Source: Argentina anserina (Eukaryota; Streptophyta; Magnoliopsida; Rosales; Rosaceae). Taken from it: a DNA stretch of 64,000 nt. How positions within the stretch are numbered: the first letter of the stretch is position 1; every line of letters begins with the position of its first letter. Below the pieces are notes generated by a model. That model was not told the DNA's origin. It saw nothing but the letters and a program-made list of their open reading frames with translations, and did no database searches. Shown one piece after another: positions 12,668 through 23,290 of the stretch. The stretch lies in the NCBI RefSeq assembly GCF_933775445.1, contig NC_065876.1, positions 22,382,001 through 22,446,000 on the forward strand. Reading direction: 5' to 3'. The translations under genes and the position numbers were made by a program.

Positions 12668-12668
<1 letters not shown>
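12280..12668. mobile_element. Foldback element 2 (AT-rich family)
   Basis: Left and right arms of about 150 bp are imperfect reverse complements. Both contain GATCGAGTTTTCACATCTCC and, further in, a matching AACGTATAGATCA block. It is bounded by TATATATATA tracts. A single degenerate arm of the same family occurs near 56030-56205. Confidence 0.75.

Positions 12669-12716
<48 letters not shown>
12669..12716. repeat. (TA)n microsatellite
   Basis: About 24 TA units joining foldback elements 2 and 3. Confidence 0.95.
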
Positions 12717-12717
<1 letters not shown>

Positions 12718-13068
12718 GAAAACGATCGAGAGAGAACGTCCGCACAGTGTTAGACGTTCCGAAGACGTACAACGACGGCGCGGATGGTGTCGGATGTGCT
12801 TCCCCCCTCCCGACGCTCCTGTCTTTGCTAGCTAGAGCTCCAGCACCGGCCGAAATCTGCAAATTTCTGTAAATTTCAAGTTTATGAGAAATTCATAGAT
12901 TCCGGACCGATGGGGGCCGGCATTGGAGCTCTGGGCAACACAAATATGAGCGTCGGGAAGAGGGGAGCACGGTCGACACTATCCGCGCCGTCGTTGCGCA
13001 TTGCTGATCCCCAGAATCGCCGACATCCGCATTTTAAGGAATGTGCGGACGTCCTCTTCCATAATCGG
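12717..13068. mobile_element. GC-rich foldback element 3
   Basis: The arms are imperfect reverse complements sharing ACGTCCGCACA, ACGACGGCGCGGAT, CCCGACGCTC and AGAGCTCCA in mirrored order. Its ends resemble foldback element 1 (GTCCGCACAGTG), so the two probably belong to one family. A TA then CA microsatellite follows (13069-13100). Confidence 0.75.
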
Positions 13069-13100
<32 letters not shown>

Positions 13101-13101
<1 letters not shown>

Positions 13102-14119
13102 GTTTTGTAAATTCAACATTTTGTAGAATTTGCCGCACGGCATTTGACAATACATTGACTACCAACAGCGAAAACAATGCAGTCAAACACCATATTCTGG
13201 CTTCTTCTTCCCTTTAATTTCTATTTTATACATCTGTATATAAAACTAAAACAAATGAATTGAATGGTTGTTTATTCTTGGATTGTAATAGTCGAAGCTC
13301 ATAATGTTCTGTTGTTCCGGGGAGAGGCCGAAGTAGAAAACAACTGTTCATAGTGCGTTTACCAAGTGACAAGGATGAAAGGCTAGGCTAGCTGAAACAC
13401 AAGTGTACCGCAATCACTTATATTAGGTCTCAACGTCTCATGCTCTTAGCATGTAGAATCAAGTCCAAAACTCGCGTGGTGATTTGGTAGTCGATCCACT
13501 TGAGGGTCATTCCATCACCACCTCCAAGTGAAGGAGCAAATTTGTTGCTAAACCAATTTGATAAATTGCTTTTACAATTCTGAATTATTCAATGTTGTTT
13601 GTTGCACAACTTCAGTTTGATGACACGGATTGCAACTCTTGAGCAACATCCTAGTTTGTAAATGCGTTAGAAACCCATGTACCTTGCAAGAAAGTGCAAA
13701 TTTTCAATTCTCCTACTTGATCTACTAATTTACGCAATGTATCATAATGGTACTAAATCGCTTGCTGAGAAGCCTCTCTAGTGTCATTGTAAAGGCTGCA
13801 AGTGCTGAATGTTACCATCATAACCATATATGGTCCATAATACTTACAAGGAGATACTAGAATGAGTAAAGTGTTGTGTTCATAACAATCGAAAAGGGAC
13901 CAAAAATTTAAGAACAGGTAGAATCCACTAACATATTAGAAAACCATGTCCAACCATCAAACAGGTCTACAGTGACCAAACAGACCATATGTTAAAAACT
14001 ACTACTGCAGTAACATCCCGAATAGAATAAATCTGAACAGAACTGACTCCGCAATGCTAAAATGAACATCACAAGTCATCACTCTATGCCCTCAAAATTG
14101 TGCTACATACCACATTCGC
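13101..14119. other. Intergenic, likely 3' flank of the LTPG gene
   Basis: No coding potential seen. The right part (roughly 13950-14119) probably includes the 3' untranslated region of the lipid-transfer protein gene. Confidence 0.4.
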
Positions 14120-15889
14120 TCAGAAATAAGGCATCAACGCAACAAGAAGCCCCAGAAATAGGGTAACCAAACTGAAAAGCACAGCAGAAGCAGAGCTAGC
14201 TGGAGCTGCTGCAGGTGTTACCGCATTCCCTCCTGCAGCAGCTGATTCAGGTGCAGCAGCAACTGAAGTTGTTGGAGCAGATTGAGGCGAAAGAGTTGCA
14301 ACTGTCAAACAGAAAATCTTAATAGTAACCCTCTCTCATTTGTAATAGAAAACTGCTAATCAAACATTAGTACACATCACTATTCAGCACACAATTTAAG
14401 CATAGATTCATAGAGAACATGTGCTAAATAATCAAACATTGTCTTCTTCCATAAACTCCACTTTACAATATAACATCAGATTACATGCATTGCGTGCGTT
14501 GGACAGTTTATAACATAAAAACTAATCCAAACATGGATCGATGGTAATTTAGAAGTGATGTATTGTATCAGATAAAACCCATCCACGAAATCAGAAAATT
14601 GCAGAAACCAAAACTTTTAAAGAAAAAATTTTTGAAGCGGGCAAATGGTAATTTAAAAGTGATGCATTGTATAAGATAAAAACAATCATCGACAAAATCA
14701 TTTAAAAACATATTTTAAGTGGACATATGGTAATTAAGAAGTGATACATTGAATCAGATAAAAACAATCTAAGAAAGCAGGAAATAATAGAAATCAAAAT
14801 TATTGTGAAGGAAACATGTTTGAACCTTGTGCATGAGCATCCACTCAGGCTGCATGAGGTGAGATCTATGAATCTCAACACAAGCAAAATAAGGAAGATA
14901 TGAAACATGACAGATGACTTGATCATGAACAAGCTAATGATTGAAAGCAAAAGATTTTCCAAAAAGAAAACAATGTTGTATGTGGTAATACTGAAATCAA
15001 AATTTATCTTCCAAATTTGAAGAAAAATATAAAAAATGATATCAAACACTTTTTTTCAAATCTGAAACCCAAATGAAATGATACAGAAATTAGGAAAATA
15101 AAAAATCAGAATCATTAGTGCATTTCAAACTTCTATACCCATCAGATCTCCAAATAATTTGTGCGATTCAAATACCGCCAATTGACAACATCGGTTGTGA
15201 GCACATTACAAGTTTATGCCCCATACTTTCTAACTTTAAATGAAAATATAAAAAAAATTCAACAACTTCATGAAGACAGGGTGTTGTATTCTACCAGATA
15301 AGGCAACATCCAGAAGCAAAATCCCTTACAGGCATGCAATACTTTAATCTGAACTAGATTCACACTAACAACACAAACAAAAACCAAGAGTAAACTAAGA
15401 TTATAAGAATTAGAACATACCAGGAGCACCAGCAGGAGCAACACTTACTGCAACCCAAAATAAGATGGAGTAAAAAACCTTAAGCCTCAAATCTCAGGAA
15501 AAAAATATATTTAAAAAACAAACAGAGTAAGTGGAGAACTGACATCCACAGTTGGCGGCAGAAGGGGCGGAGACTTTGCAGGCGGCGGGGAGAGACATGG
15601 CCTTAGTCATGTTGAGAGTGATGCCCATCTGAGCGCTGCTCTTGAAAGCCTCACAGAGACAAGCGGCGTCAGCCTTGAGCACAGTCTTGAGTCCAGTGCA
15701 GCAAGTCCCTTCAGGCTTCTGGGTCTTGCTGTCGTTGGAAACAAACGACAGGCAGTCGGCCATGTTGAGGATCAAAGAGGAGCAGTCCACCGCCGGGGCA
15801 GGGGCGGCAGGTGGGGAGGCGCAGTGGCCGCCGCAGATGGCGAGGAGGAGCAGAGTGAGGGAAAGGGTGAGTGTTGATGAGGGTGCCAT
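14120..15889 (-). CDS. GPI-anchored non-specific lipid-transfer protein (LTPG type)
   Basis: Three exons: 15544-15889, 15421-15447 and 14120-14301, with GT..AG junctions in consistent phase; product 184 aa. Residues 1-24 are a signal peptide. The eight-cysteine motif is complete: C36, C46, C63-C64, C77, C79, C104 and C114, with the CxC and NCG signatures of plant lipid-transfer proteins. Exon 2 (27 nt) adds only a Pro/Ala linker. Exon 3 encodes an Ala/Ser/Pro-rich stretch and a hydrophobic C-terminal tail, as expected for a GPI anchor signal. The predicted product is tethered to the outer plasma membrane and carries lipids to the cuticle or wall (family knowledge). The start is the first ATG and gives the signal peptide. 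A TATA box lies about 90 bp upstream. Confidence 0.9.
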
Positions 15890-15976
15890 TCTCTTTCCTT
15901 TTTGCTGTTGTTGAGGTTTTTGAGAAAATGGGGTTGTGGGTAGTGGTGAGAGGGGGAGAGAGGAGGTGGGTTGGGT

Positions 15977-15985
15977 TTATATAGA
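15977..15985 (-). promoter_or_regulatory. TATA box of the LTPG gene
   Basis: CTATATAAA on the minus strand, about 90 bp upstream of the ATG. Further upstream is a long GA/CT tract (16035-16069), common in plant 5' regions. Confidence 0.6.
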
Positions 15986-16032
15986 GGAAATAAGCAAGTG
16001 AGAATGGAGGGTGGCCCTGGTTTTGGGGTTTA

Positions 16033-16034
<2 letters not shown>

Positions 16035-16069
<35 letters not shown>
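16035..16069. repeat. (AG)n microsatellite
   Basis: About 17 AG units upstream of the LTPG gene. Confidence 0.95.
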
Positions 16070-16072
<3 letters not shown>

Positions 16073-16728
16073 AGAGAGTAAAGTATGGATGGAGAGTGGG
16101 AGTGGGATTGTGTACGTGTCTTTCGTCCCCTGTTAAACTAAACTTCTTTTGTTTGGTTGAGAGAGAGAGAGAGTCGGGGATAAATTCAATTTGAGGTCAA
16201 TTCTACTTGGGTGTATTGATGAAGTAAATCTTTTTACGGAAGTAGATAAGATCAAAACGAGAATCAAAAGGAAAAAACTAGAAGAAAGGGAAATGGAACT
16301 TGTATTCTCATTCATGAGGGGTGTGACAAAGGTAAGTGATGCTGATTGAAATCATCATTATGACTGTGTAGTAACGTATTCCGTAATCACCTCCTATCAC
16401 GAAAATTGATTTGTGCTGTGAATGCACATAATGTGTTTTTGCTATTTAAGGGCATGTTAAACTTTTGTAATTGAAGAATAAAACAATGGAATCAGGGTTT
16501 GTATTCAATTTGCACATCGTCATGTACCTGCGGTATTTTGTTTTTTGTTTTTTGTTTTTTATTGGATTGGCATAACTAGAAAGTTCGCACTGTCATATGT
16601 TATAAAACAAGGAAGTTGAGATTACATAACAAATCACATGACATAAACCAAAAGATATGTTACAAACCCACAGAAGTGACTTATTCCTCGACTAGTTTTC
16701 TCTTCAGAAATCAAGATCCATGAGGAAC

Positions 16729-16976
16729 CTATTTTCCATGGTCCTTGTAGCACTGAGATGTCCGGTGGTCACCATACATGAAACAACTACCACATATCCA
16801 GAAATCAGCGCGCCTAGCATCTTGGTTACAGCAGCGCCCCGAAAACAAACGATCACAAACCTTACAAACTATGCCACAGCTGCTAACACTCACGATTGCA
16901 TTCTCTGGGATAAATATCTGGTACGGGCAGCGAAGTGGACTGTGTTCATCCACCAAGGAACAAATCATACATGGAT
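16729..16976 (-). CDS. Cys-rich orphan exon (last exon of an unrecognised gene)
   Basis: An open frame of about 82 aa before a TAG stop, preceded by a good acceptor (TTGCAAACAG ending at 16977). It holds about 13 Cys, including CMIC, CKVC and CGSC pairs plus several His, spaced like a zinc-binding fold. I do not recognise the family. No upstream exon was found; just beyond the acceptor lie telomere-like repeats and insertions, so the gene may be broken. It could be a pseudogene fragment or a chance frame, but the paired CxxC pattern is unlikely by chance. Confidence 0.35.
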
Positions 16977-17170
16977 CTGTTTGCAAATCAGTTAAGAAAC
17001 AACGATAATAATGACTATGGCATACTGAAGAAATTTTTATGTGCTACTGTAACACCACGTGACAATACTGAGTGATCTATCATTCTAATTATAATTTAAC
17101 ACGTAAAATTTAATTAGAACAATTATATTTTAGCTATTTTGTTAAAAACTATTTTAGATTTCTTTCTAAA

Positions 17171-17326
17171 ACTCTAAACTATAAATTCTAAACCTTAAAC
17201 CCTATACACTAAACCCTAAACCCTAAATCATAAACCCTATACCTTATACCCTAAACCCTAAACCCTAAACACTATACCCTAAATCATATACCTATACCTA
17301 AACCCTATACCCTATACACTATATTA
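17171..17326 (+). repeat. Degenerate telomere-like CCCTAAA array, left part
   Basis: Tandem CCCTAAA units with variants (CCCTATA, CCTTATA, AATCATAAA). The array resumes at 18738, so this is one interstitial array split by an insertion. Confidence 0.8.
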
Positions 17327-18737
17327 GGGCTCGTCAACGGGTCGAGGCTTAGTACATTCAAATAAGTGACGGGCCGGGGAGGGTTTGGTATTTTCATAAA
17401 TATGAAGATCCAAACCCGCCCACTTAAAGCGGGCATTCTAGGCTTTTGCAGGCCAGGGCTTGCGGGATTGTATAAAAAAACATAATACTCTAATTTAAGG
17501 GTTTGAAACAATAAAAGAATTATTAGAAAACATTTTTTAAAAAGTCACAAATAAATTATAGTTTCGAGATATTATCGATCGACACCAGTAGATGTGATCA
17601 ATATATATATTTAGGAACCCTGTTAAATTTCATCTGTTTTAAACATGGTTTGACCGTCCGTACCTACGGTCACGGTCAACCAAAAAAGAGGCGTTTTAAC
17701 ATAATAAAACCTCATTAACCAGAGCTTTGCTAAATGGGTTTTCTCGTTCCGACCACGCATGATCGGTGAAAAAAATTAGGTGATTTTCAAATATGTAAAC
17801 ATCTTTCCACATTTGCATCTTAGTAATGAGTTCCCCCTTAGGACATATTAGTGTTGTTTTTGGTTTACAGGAAATTCCGACGGTCAAACAAGGTCCGAAT
17901 TGGATAAAATTTTTAAATGGTCACTAAATATATATACCGATCACATCGGATGGTGTCGATTGATTTCAAGATGTTTCTTTCATATAGTCGCTTCATAATA
18001 CGATAGTTTTATTATAAACCTAATATAAAGGTTATGATACATTAGTGTACACTTCGGCAATCAATAACTCTAGTTCGAAATATGATCGATCGACACCAGC
18101 AGATGGGATCAATATATATATTTAGGGAACCCATAAAAATTTCGTTCACTTTAGACATGGTTTGACCGTTCGTACCAACGGTCAACTAAAAAAATGTGTT
18201 TTAACATATTGAAACGTCATTGACCGGGGCTTTGCCAAATGGGTTTCCTTGGTGTGACTGCACACAATCAGTGACAAAAATTAGGTGATTTTCAGATATA
18301 CAAACAGTTTTCGGTGTTCACATTTTGGTAATGTGTCTTCGTTTATGACATATTAGTGTTATTTTCAGTTTATCAGAAATTTCGACGGTCAGACGAGATC
18401 CGAATTAGATGCAATTTTTACAGGGTCACTAAATATATATACCAATCATATCGAATGGTGTTGATCGATCCCAATAAGTTTCCTTCATATAGTTGCTTCA
18501 TAATGCGATAGTTTTATTCTAAATCTAATAAAATATGTATGTATAATATTTTATTATTTCACGGACTTTAACAGGCCGGGCCTTGCGAGCTTTTGGCGGG
18601 CCGGGCCGGGTTTCACATCTCTAATTTAAGCCCGACCCTCTACCCTTGGAAGCATGCTTTGACTGGCTTTCTCGCAGACCTGATCGAGTAAAAGTAATCG
18701 GGCATGCGGGTCTCTGCGGGCTAAATGATGAGGCCTA
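17327..18737. mobile_element. Insertion with GGGCCGG-rich ends inside the telomere-like array
   Basis: Both ends carry GGGCCGGGCC-type sequence (17365-17465 and 18565-18620) and begin or end near TAGGG/CCCTA, as in a widespread class of plant hAT-like elements. No clean target duplication is visible because the flanks are themselves CCCTA repeats. The centre holds a tandem duplication (17561-18529). Confidence 0.45.
17561..18529. repeat. Tandem duplication, period 512 bp
   Basis: Units 17561-18024 and 18073-18529 align end to end: both contain GATCGATCGACACCAG, CATGGTTTGACCGT, GGTGATTTTCA, GACATATTAGTGTT and TCACTAAATATATATACC in the same order. They differ at many positions, so the duplication is old. 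No protein seen. Confidence 0.85.
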
Positions 18738-18871
18738 CCCTATACCCTAAATCATAAACTCTATACCTTAAACCATAAACCCTAAACCTTAAACCCTAAA
18801 CCTTAAACCCTAAACCTTAAACCCTATACCCGAAACCCTAAATCATAAACCATAAACCATAAACCATAAAT
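18738..18871 (+). repeat. Degenerate telomere-like CCCTAAA array, right part
   Basis: CCCTAAACCTTAAA and CATAAAC variants continue the array interrupted at 17326. Confidence 0.8.
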
Positions 18872-18981
18872 CATCAATATCCATGAATGTCATTTCACAA
18901 ATAATAAAAATATGTTAGATTATAATTTTGGTGTAATAAATCCACGTGTCAAAATATAATAAGTAAGAGTACCACTAAGCA

Positions 18982-19678
18982 CAATGGTCTAAATAACGGT
19001 TATCGGCATCGTATCGGTTTTGTAAAATAAGGATATAACGGGGATGTATCAAGATATATCGGATTATATCGGATTTATCGTTTTTGCTAATTTTTAATTA
19101 AATTTAATATAATTATAAAAATATACATCAAAATATACCAAATAAACTTGAGAAATTAAAACTTATAGAAGTATATCTACTAAATAAACTTCATAAAAAA
19201 ATATTTGATTATTTTGACAATTAAAATACATGAATAATATTAATTAATAAAAATAAAGGTGATCATTCATCATAAACTCTCTCGTCATTGAATGTTATCA
19301 ACGAAATTTTCATTTTTTAAAATTATTTTTTCAAAACGACGTGATTTTAAAAAAAATATTTTAAAAAAAGGCACCGATATATCGGGTCAAACAAAGATGA
19401 TCATTCATCATAAACGCTCTCGTCATTGAATGTTATCAACAAAATTTTCATTTTCTTTAAATTATTTTTTCAAAACGACGTGGTTTTAAAAAAATATTTT
19501 AAAAAAAGGGCACCGATATATCGGGTCAAACTCGGTTTGACCCGATATATCGTCATTTGACTTGATTTTTCGGATTGACCGATATAATAGACCGATAAGC
19601 AACTTATCGTATCGTTTTCTTAATATTAGGGATATATCAGGGATATATCGAGGATATATCGGGATATTTAGAACATTG
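18982..19678. mobile_element. Non-autonomous hAT-like element, 697 bp, 8-bp TSD
   Basis: Flanked by the perfect 8-bp repeat ACTAAGCA (18974-18981 and 19679-19686). The ends are inverted repeats: CAATGGTCTAAATA on the left, and CAATGTTCTAAATATC on the minus strand at the right. The interior contains GATATATCGGG motifs and a direct repeat of about 132 bp (19261-19392 and 19399-19531). No transposase is present. Confidence 0.85.
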
Positions 19679-19840
19679 ACTAAGCATTGTCACGTGGTAC
19701 TACGGTAGTATATAGAAATTTCTCTATTGTATAATCTAGTTTAACTCCATTCATATAACACACATTTACACGTCACAATATGCCATTGAGATCCAAAATC
19801 AATCATAGTAATTACTATATATATAGATTTTCGAAAAACA

Positions 19841-20339
19841 TTAATTTGGGGTAGAAGAACCCCCAAACTGTTTTTGGAGCTGAATAAAAATCAAAAGCAT
19901 ACCAGGAATTACGTCATTAATTATCGGAAGAGGGGGAAGTGGGTTATAAGTGATACGGCGCTTTGGTCCTTGAGGAAGAGAAACTGTGCACGTACACAGG
20001 TAAATGTTAGAAACCAACTACGCACATAAACATGATTCCCAAAGCCAAATTGAGTTGAATTAACTTACCAGCAAAAACATCGTCGTCATCCTCCTCGGTA
20101 GAATCGTAACGAGGAAACCCAATAAATGGAAGCGCTGTGATTGTCCAGAACATTTTGAGGTTCTGGTGGAAAAAAAACAGAATGGTTGACATTGAAATTA
20201 ATCGGAATTAATTGATCACAAAACCTAAAATTGGTTTGAATAGGCTAAGAACAATACTTACCACGAGGCTCCTGGATTCAAGATAATCCGATGACTTCAA
20301 CACCTCCATACCCTTTTTCTCTCTCGCAGATTCGCTCAT
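19841..20339 (-). CDS. Small orphan gene, three exons, 104 aa
   Basis: Predicted exons 20262-20339, 20069-20162 and 19841-19983 join in consistent phase at GT..AG sites. The product begins MSESAREKKGMEVLKSSDYL and has a short hydrophobic stretch (FWTITALPFIGF) in exon 2, followed by an acidic run ending DDDD. Exon 3 encodes a Pro-rich segment (PKRRITYNPLPPLP). An alternative donor at 19902 could replace the last residues. I do not recognise the family. Three small exons with coherent phase and good splice sites suggest a real gene, but homology is needed to be sure. Confidence 0.5.
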
Positions 20340-20765
20340 TGATTTTTTCTCGCTGAATGATTCGATTCTGGTATTTTGTTCATATTGCCTTAATCAACTG
20401 TGGTTGGTCTGGCAGCTGGTTCGGATAATTGATCGAGGTTGTTTGCATTTAGGGTTCAATCTTCTTCTAGTGGTTCGCGATGCAAATAGTTTTTTTTTAA
20501 ATAGTTTTTTTTCTTATAGTAATAGTATTAACACTTGAGCCGGTCCAACAAGGTTGTTTGTGATTGATTTATTTGAGTTTGATCAGTTTGCACAATTTAC
20601 TATAGCAGACCATCGAGTGTGACTCAATTTGGTGCTTAAATTAGGATGTGATACTTGTTAGGCTCTTATCAAACGAGATTTGGAAGTCTGATTATATTTC
20701 ATAAATGTCCATTTTGTGTTATTAGTATTGGTGCGGTAATTCATTGGTCTACGCTTTAAAAATAA

Positions 20766-21022
20766 TCTCTACTACTATAAAACGAACAATTAAAGCTTTA
20801 CACCAATTTGTGAACTACTAATTTTACCCTTCTCTAATTGTATCCTCACATACAGATATAAAGATAATTATGTAAAATACAAATATTTTACCAATGTGTT
20901 TTACCAAAATTATAATTCATAGGAAACAAAATTACATAAAAGAATTGACTTTCAAGAATTCAGAATACAATTCTGCAAACCTGCGCGATCACAACACATG
21001 CATCGCACGGGCAAGAGACTAG
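20766..21022 (+). mobile_element. Short non-autonomous Helitron, 257 bp
   Basis: Starts TCTCTACTACTATAAAACG and ends GGGCAAGAGACTAG, inserted between A and T as Helitrons are. A hairpin with stem GCGAT/ATCGC lies about a dozen bases before the CTAG end. No coding capacity. Confidence 0.75.
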
Positions 21023-23290
21023 TTAGTATATAATCTCAAGACTCAAATGTTTAATATAATGTCATCACTAAAAAAAATTAGGATGGAGGAGTTCATCCTT
21101 TCACGAAAACAAATTTACTGTCTATGACTCATGCACAAGGTCGACTCTGATACTAGCATAGGTGATAAAAACAAAATAACACAAATGGAATAGAAGCGGT
21201 GACGACGTTAATCGAATGTGAGAGGTCATGTAGTGCATACGGTTGGAAATTTGATGAGATTATGTCATATGTTCACAACAGATTTGTTGTTACGTTTGGA
21301 ATAGACAAAGGCATGAGAGCATCTATGGTGCCTCTTTCGGCATTCCACGTTCTCATCATCAATATCAAATGTGAACTGTGAAGTCGAAAAATAGCACAAA
21401 CCAGAGCCCCCCACGCAAGAGGACAACCAATATTGATATTGATTGATTGTCTCAGCTTGAGGTAGGTGAAATCTGTTCATCCCCACAATCACATTTGTTC
21501 TAGACAGATCTTCTCATCTTCAAGCACATTTGCAGTGCCTTTCCTAAACCACATAGGCACAAGTTACCATCATAGTCTCAAGTGAAGTATGAAACGAGGA
21601 AAAAGGGTTTACAACTGAGAGGCCAGTGCGTATGAGATATTACGTATATTTTGTATCCTTCGATTTAGCCAAATGTAGATACAAGTAATTTTTGCTTTAT
21701 GTTTTGGTATACGATCCCTACAGATTTCATATATATAGGATTGAATCCTGCTACCATATAACTCACTCTCACTTTGGTGATTTAAAATACGTAGATATTT
21801 TGACCCTTGAACTTCAACAAAAGTCATGTTTGTGACTAGCCTCATCAATAATAAATCGCACATACAAATTGGACGATGTTTTGGCTGCCATCTTGAAGTG
21901 TAATATTGCTCATAGCATATGAAACATCTTCAAGCTGGAATACAATATAGCACTACTGATATTCAAAACACACTATCTATGTCATAGTTAATGGGATAAA
22001 CGTCTAACTGTCCAAAGATAATCTTTCTCGCCCTAATTCCTCACCAACATTTCCACATGAGCTCCAATACTATCCTAAGGTGAGTGGACTCAAGTACTTC
22101 AACTTCGAACTTTACGAAACAATTGACTTTGAATTGCAGAGGAGATCGAGATGATGATGATCAGTCGAGATTCGCATGTGGAGGTGGGAACTATCGAGCT
22201 TGAAAAGCCCTTAATTTAGTTTGCATTGAATCATACAACTGGTTCAAAAGCGGAGAGGCCACATCCTCCCCCAACTATCCACTATGGGGACGACTCTCAA
22301 ATCATTATGCTAAACTTGATATTAAAAAATCGCCGTAAATGTATTGTACTAATGAGTCTCACCCATCTCACCCATCAAATCTCAATTTAAATTTCTTAAG
22401 GAAGAAAAGGATATATAAATTTTGAGTAATGTAAAGTGGCCGTTGTATCGAATTGTTCGTTTTCGTTTTGCCTTTTTTTGGATGATCTGAGTTTGCCTGG
22501 CATAGTGCTGGGAGTAATAATTGGGATGTATTGAGCTCGTGAATGGACCCAGCTTCATGATTATAGGACATCTTTTATGTTCTCAATGGCTGTTTTTAGT
22601 CAACACTGTCAAATAAATCTGCTTCTCTCAAACTCTCAATTAGAGGAACCAAACAGATCTCAGATCATGCATCCTTCTCTAATTTAAACGAGGTTAGAAT
22701 TTCGAATCCAACAGATTTTGCTCGACCAGAAATTTGAATATCAACTAGGAGAAGAGATCACTGAGGTTAAATGCTAAATTAAGAATAAAGAACGTGAAAA
22801 GCTACTAAGCTAGCATGGATATGGATCATTTGAGTCTCAACTCCCACCAATTTGTGGCCGGCAGGCTTAAAGAACATCCAGTTTCAAAGGTTCCTGCGCC
22901 TGTGGCGGGGTGTTAGGACTACACTCCCTCTCAACAGCAACAGGGTGTTATCAACTCATTTACGTAGACTCTTGGCTTAGCAAATACAAAAAGCAAAGAT
23001 TTGACTGCCACACATATTTCGGGCGAGTAGAGTTAAGATCTTTGGTTCCTTGAACATAGTGCAACTGCCAAATGAAATCCTAGTCCTTGACCACAGAAGA
23101 TAACCACAAGTGGTGGAAGGCTTTTATATCTTTACTAAGTATACTTCGATTGATCATATTAACACTAATCCGATAGCCTGGATTTTGTTTTTTTTTAAAA
23201 TTATTTTAAATATACATATCGATATATACTTCCGCAATTTGTACTTTCGGACTAAATCGAATGATACAAATAAAGAGATTATACCATTAC
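21023..23290. other. Intergenic, no gene seen
   Basis: About 2.3 kb with only short scattered frames. The right end is the 3' flank of the PP2C gene. Confidence 0.45.
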
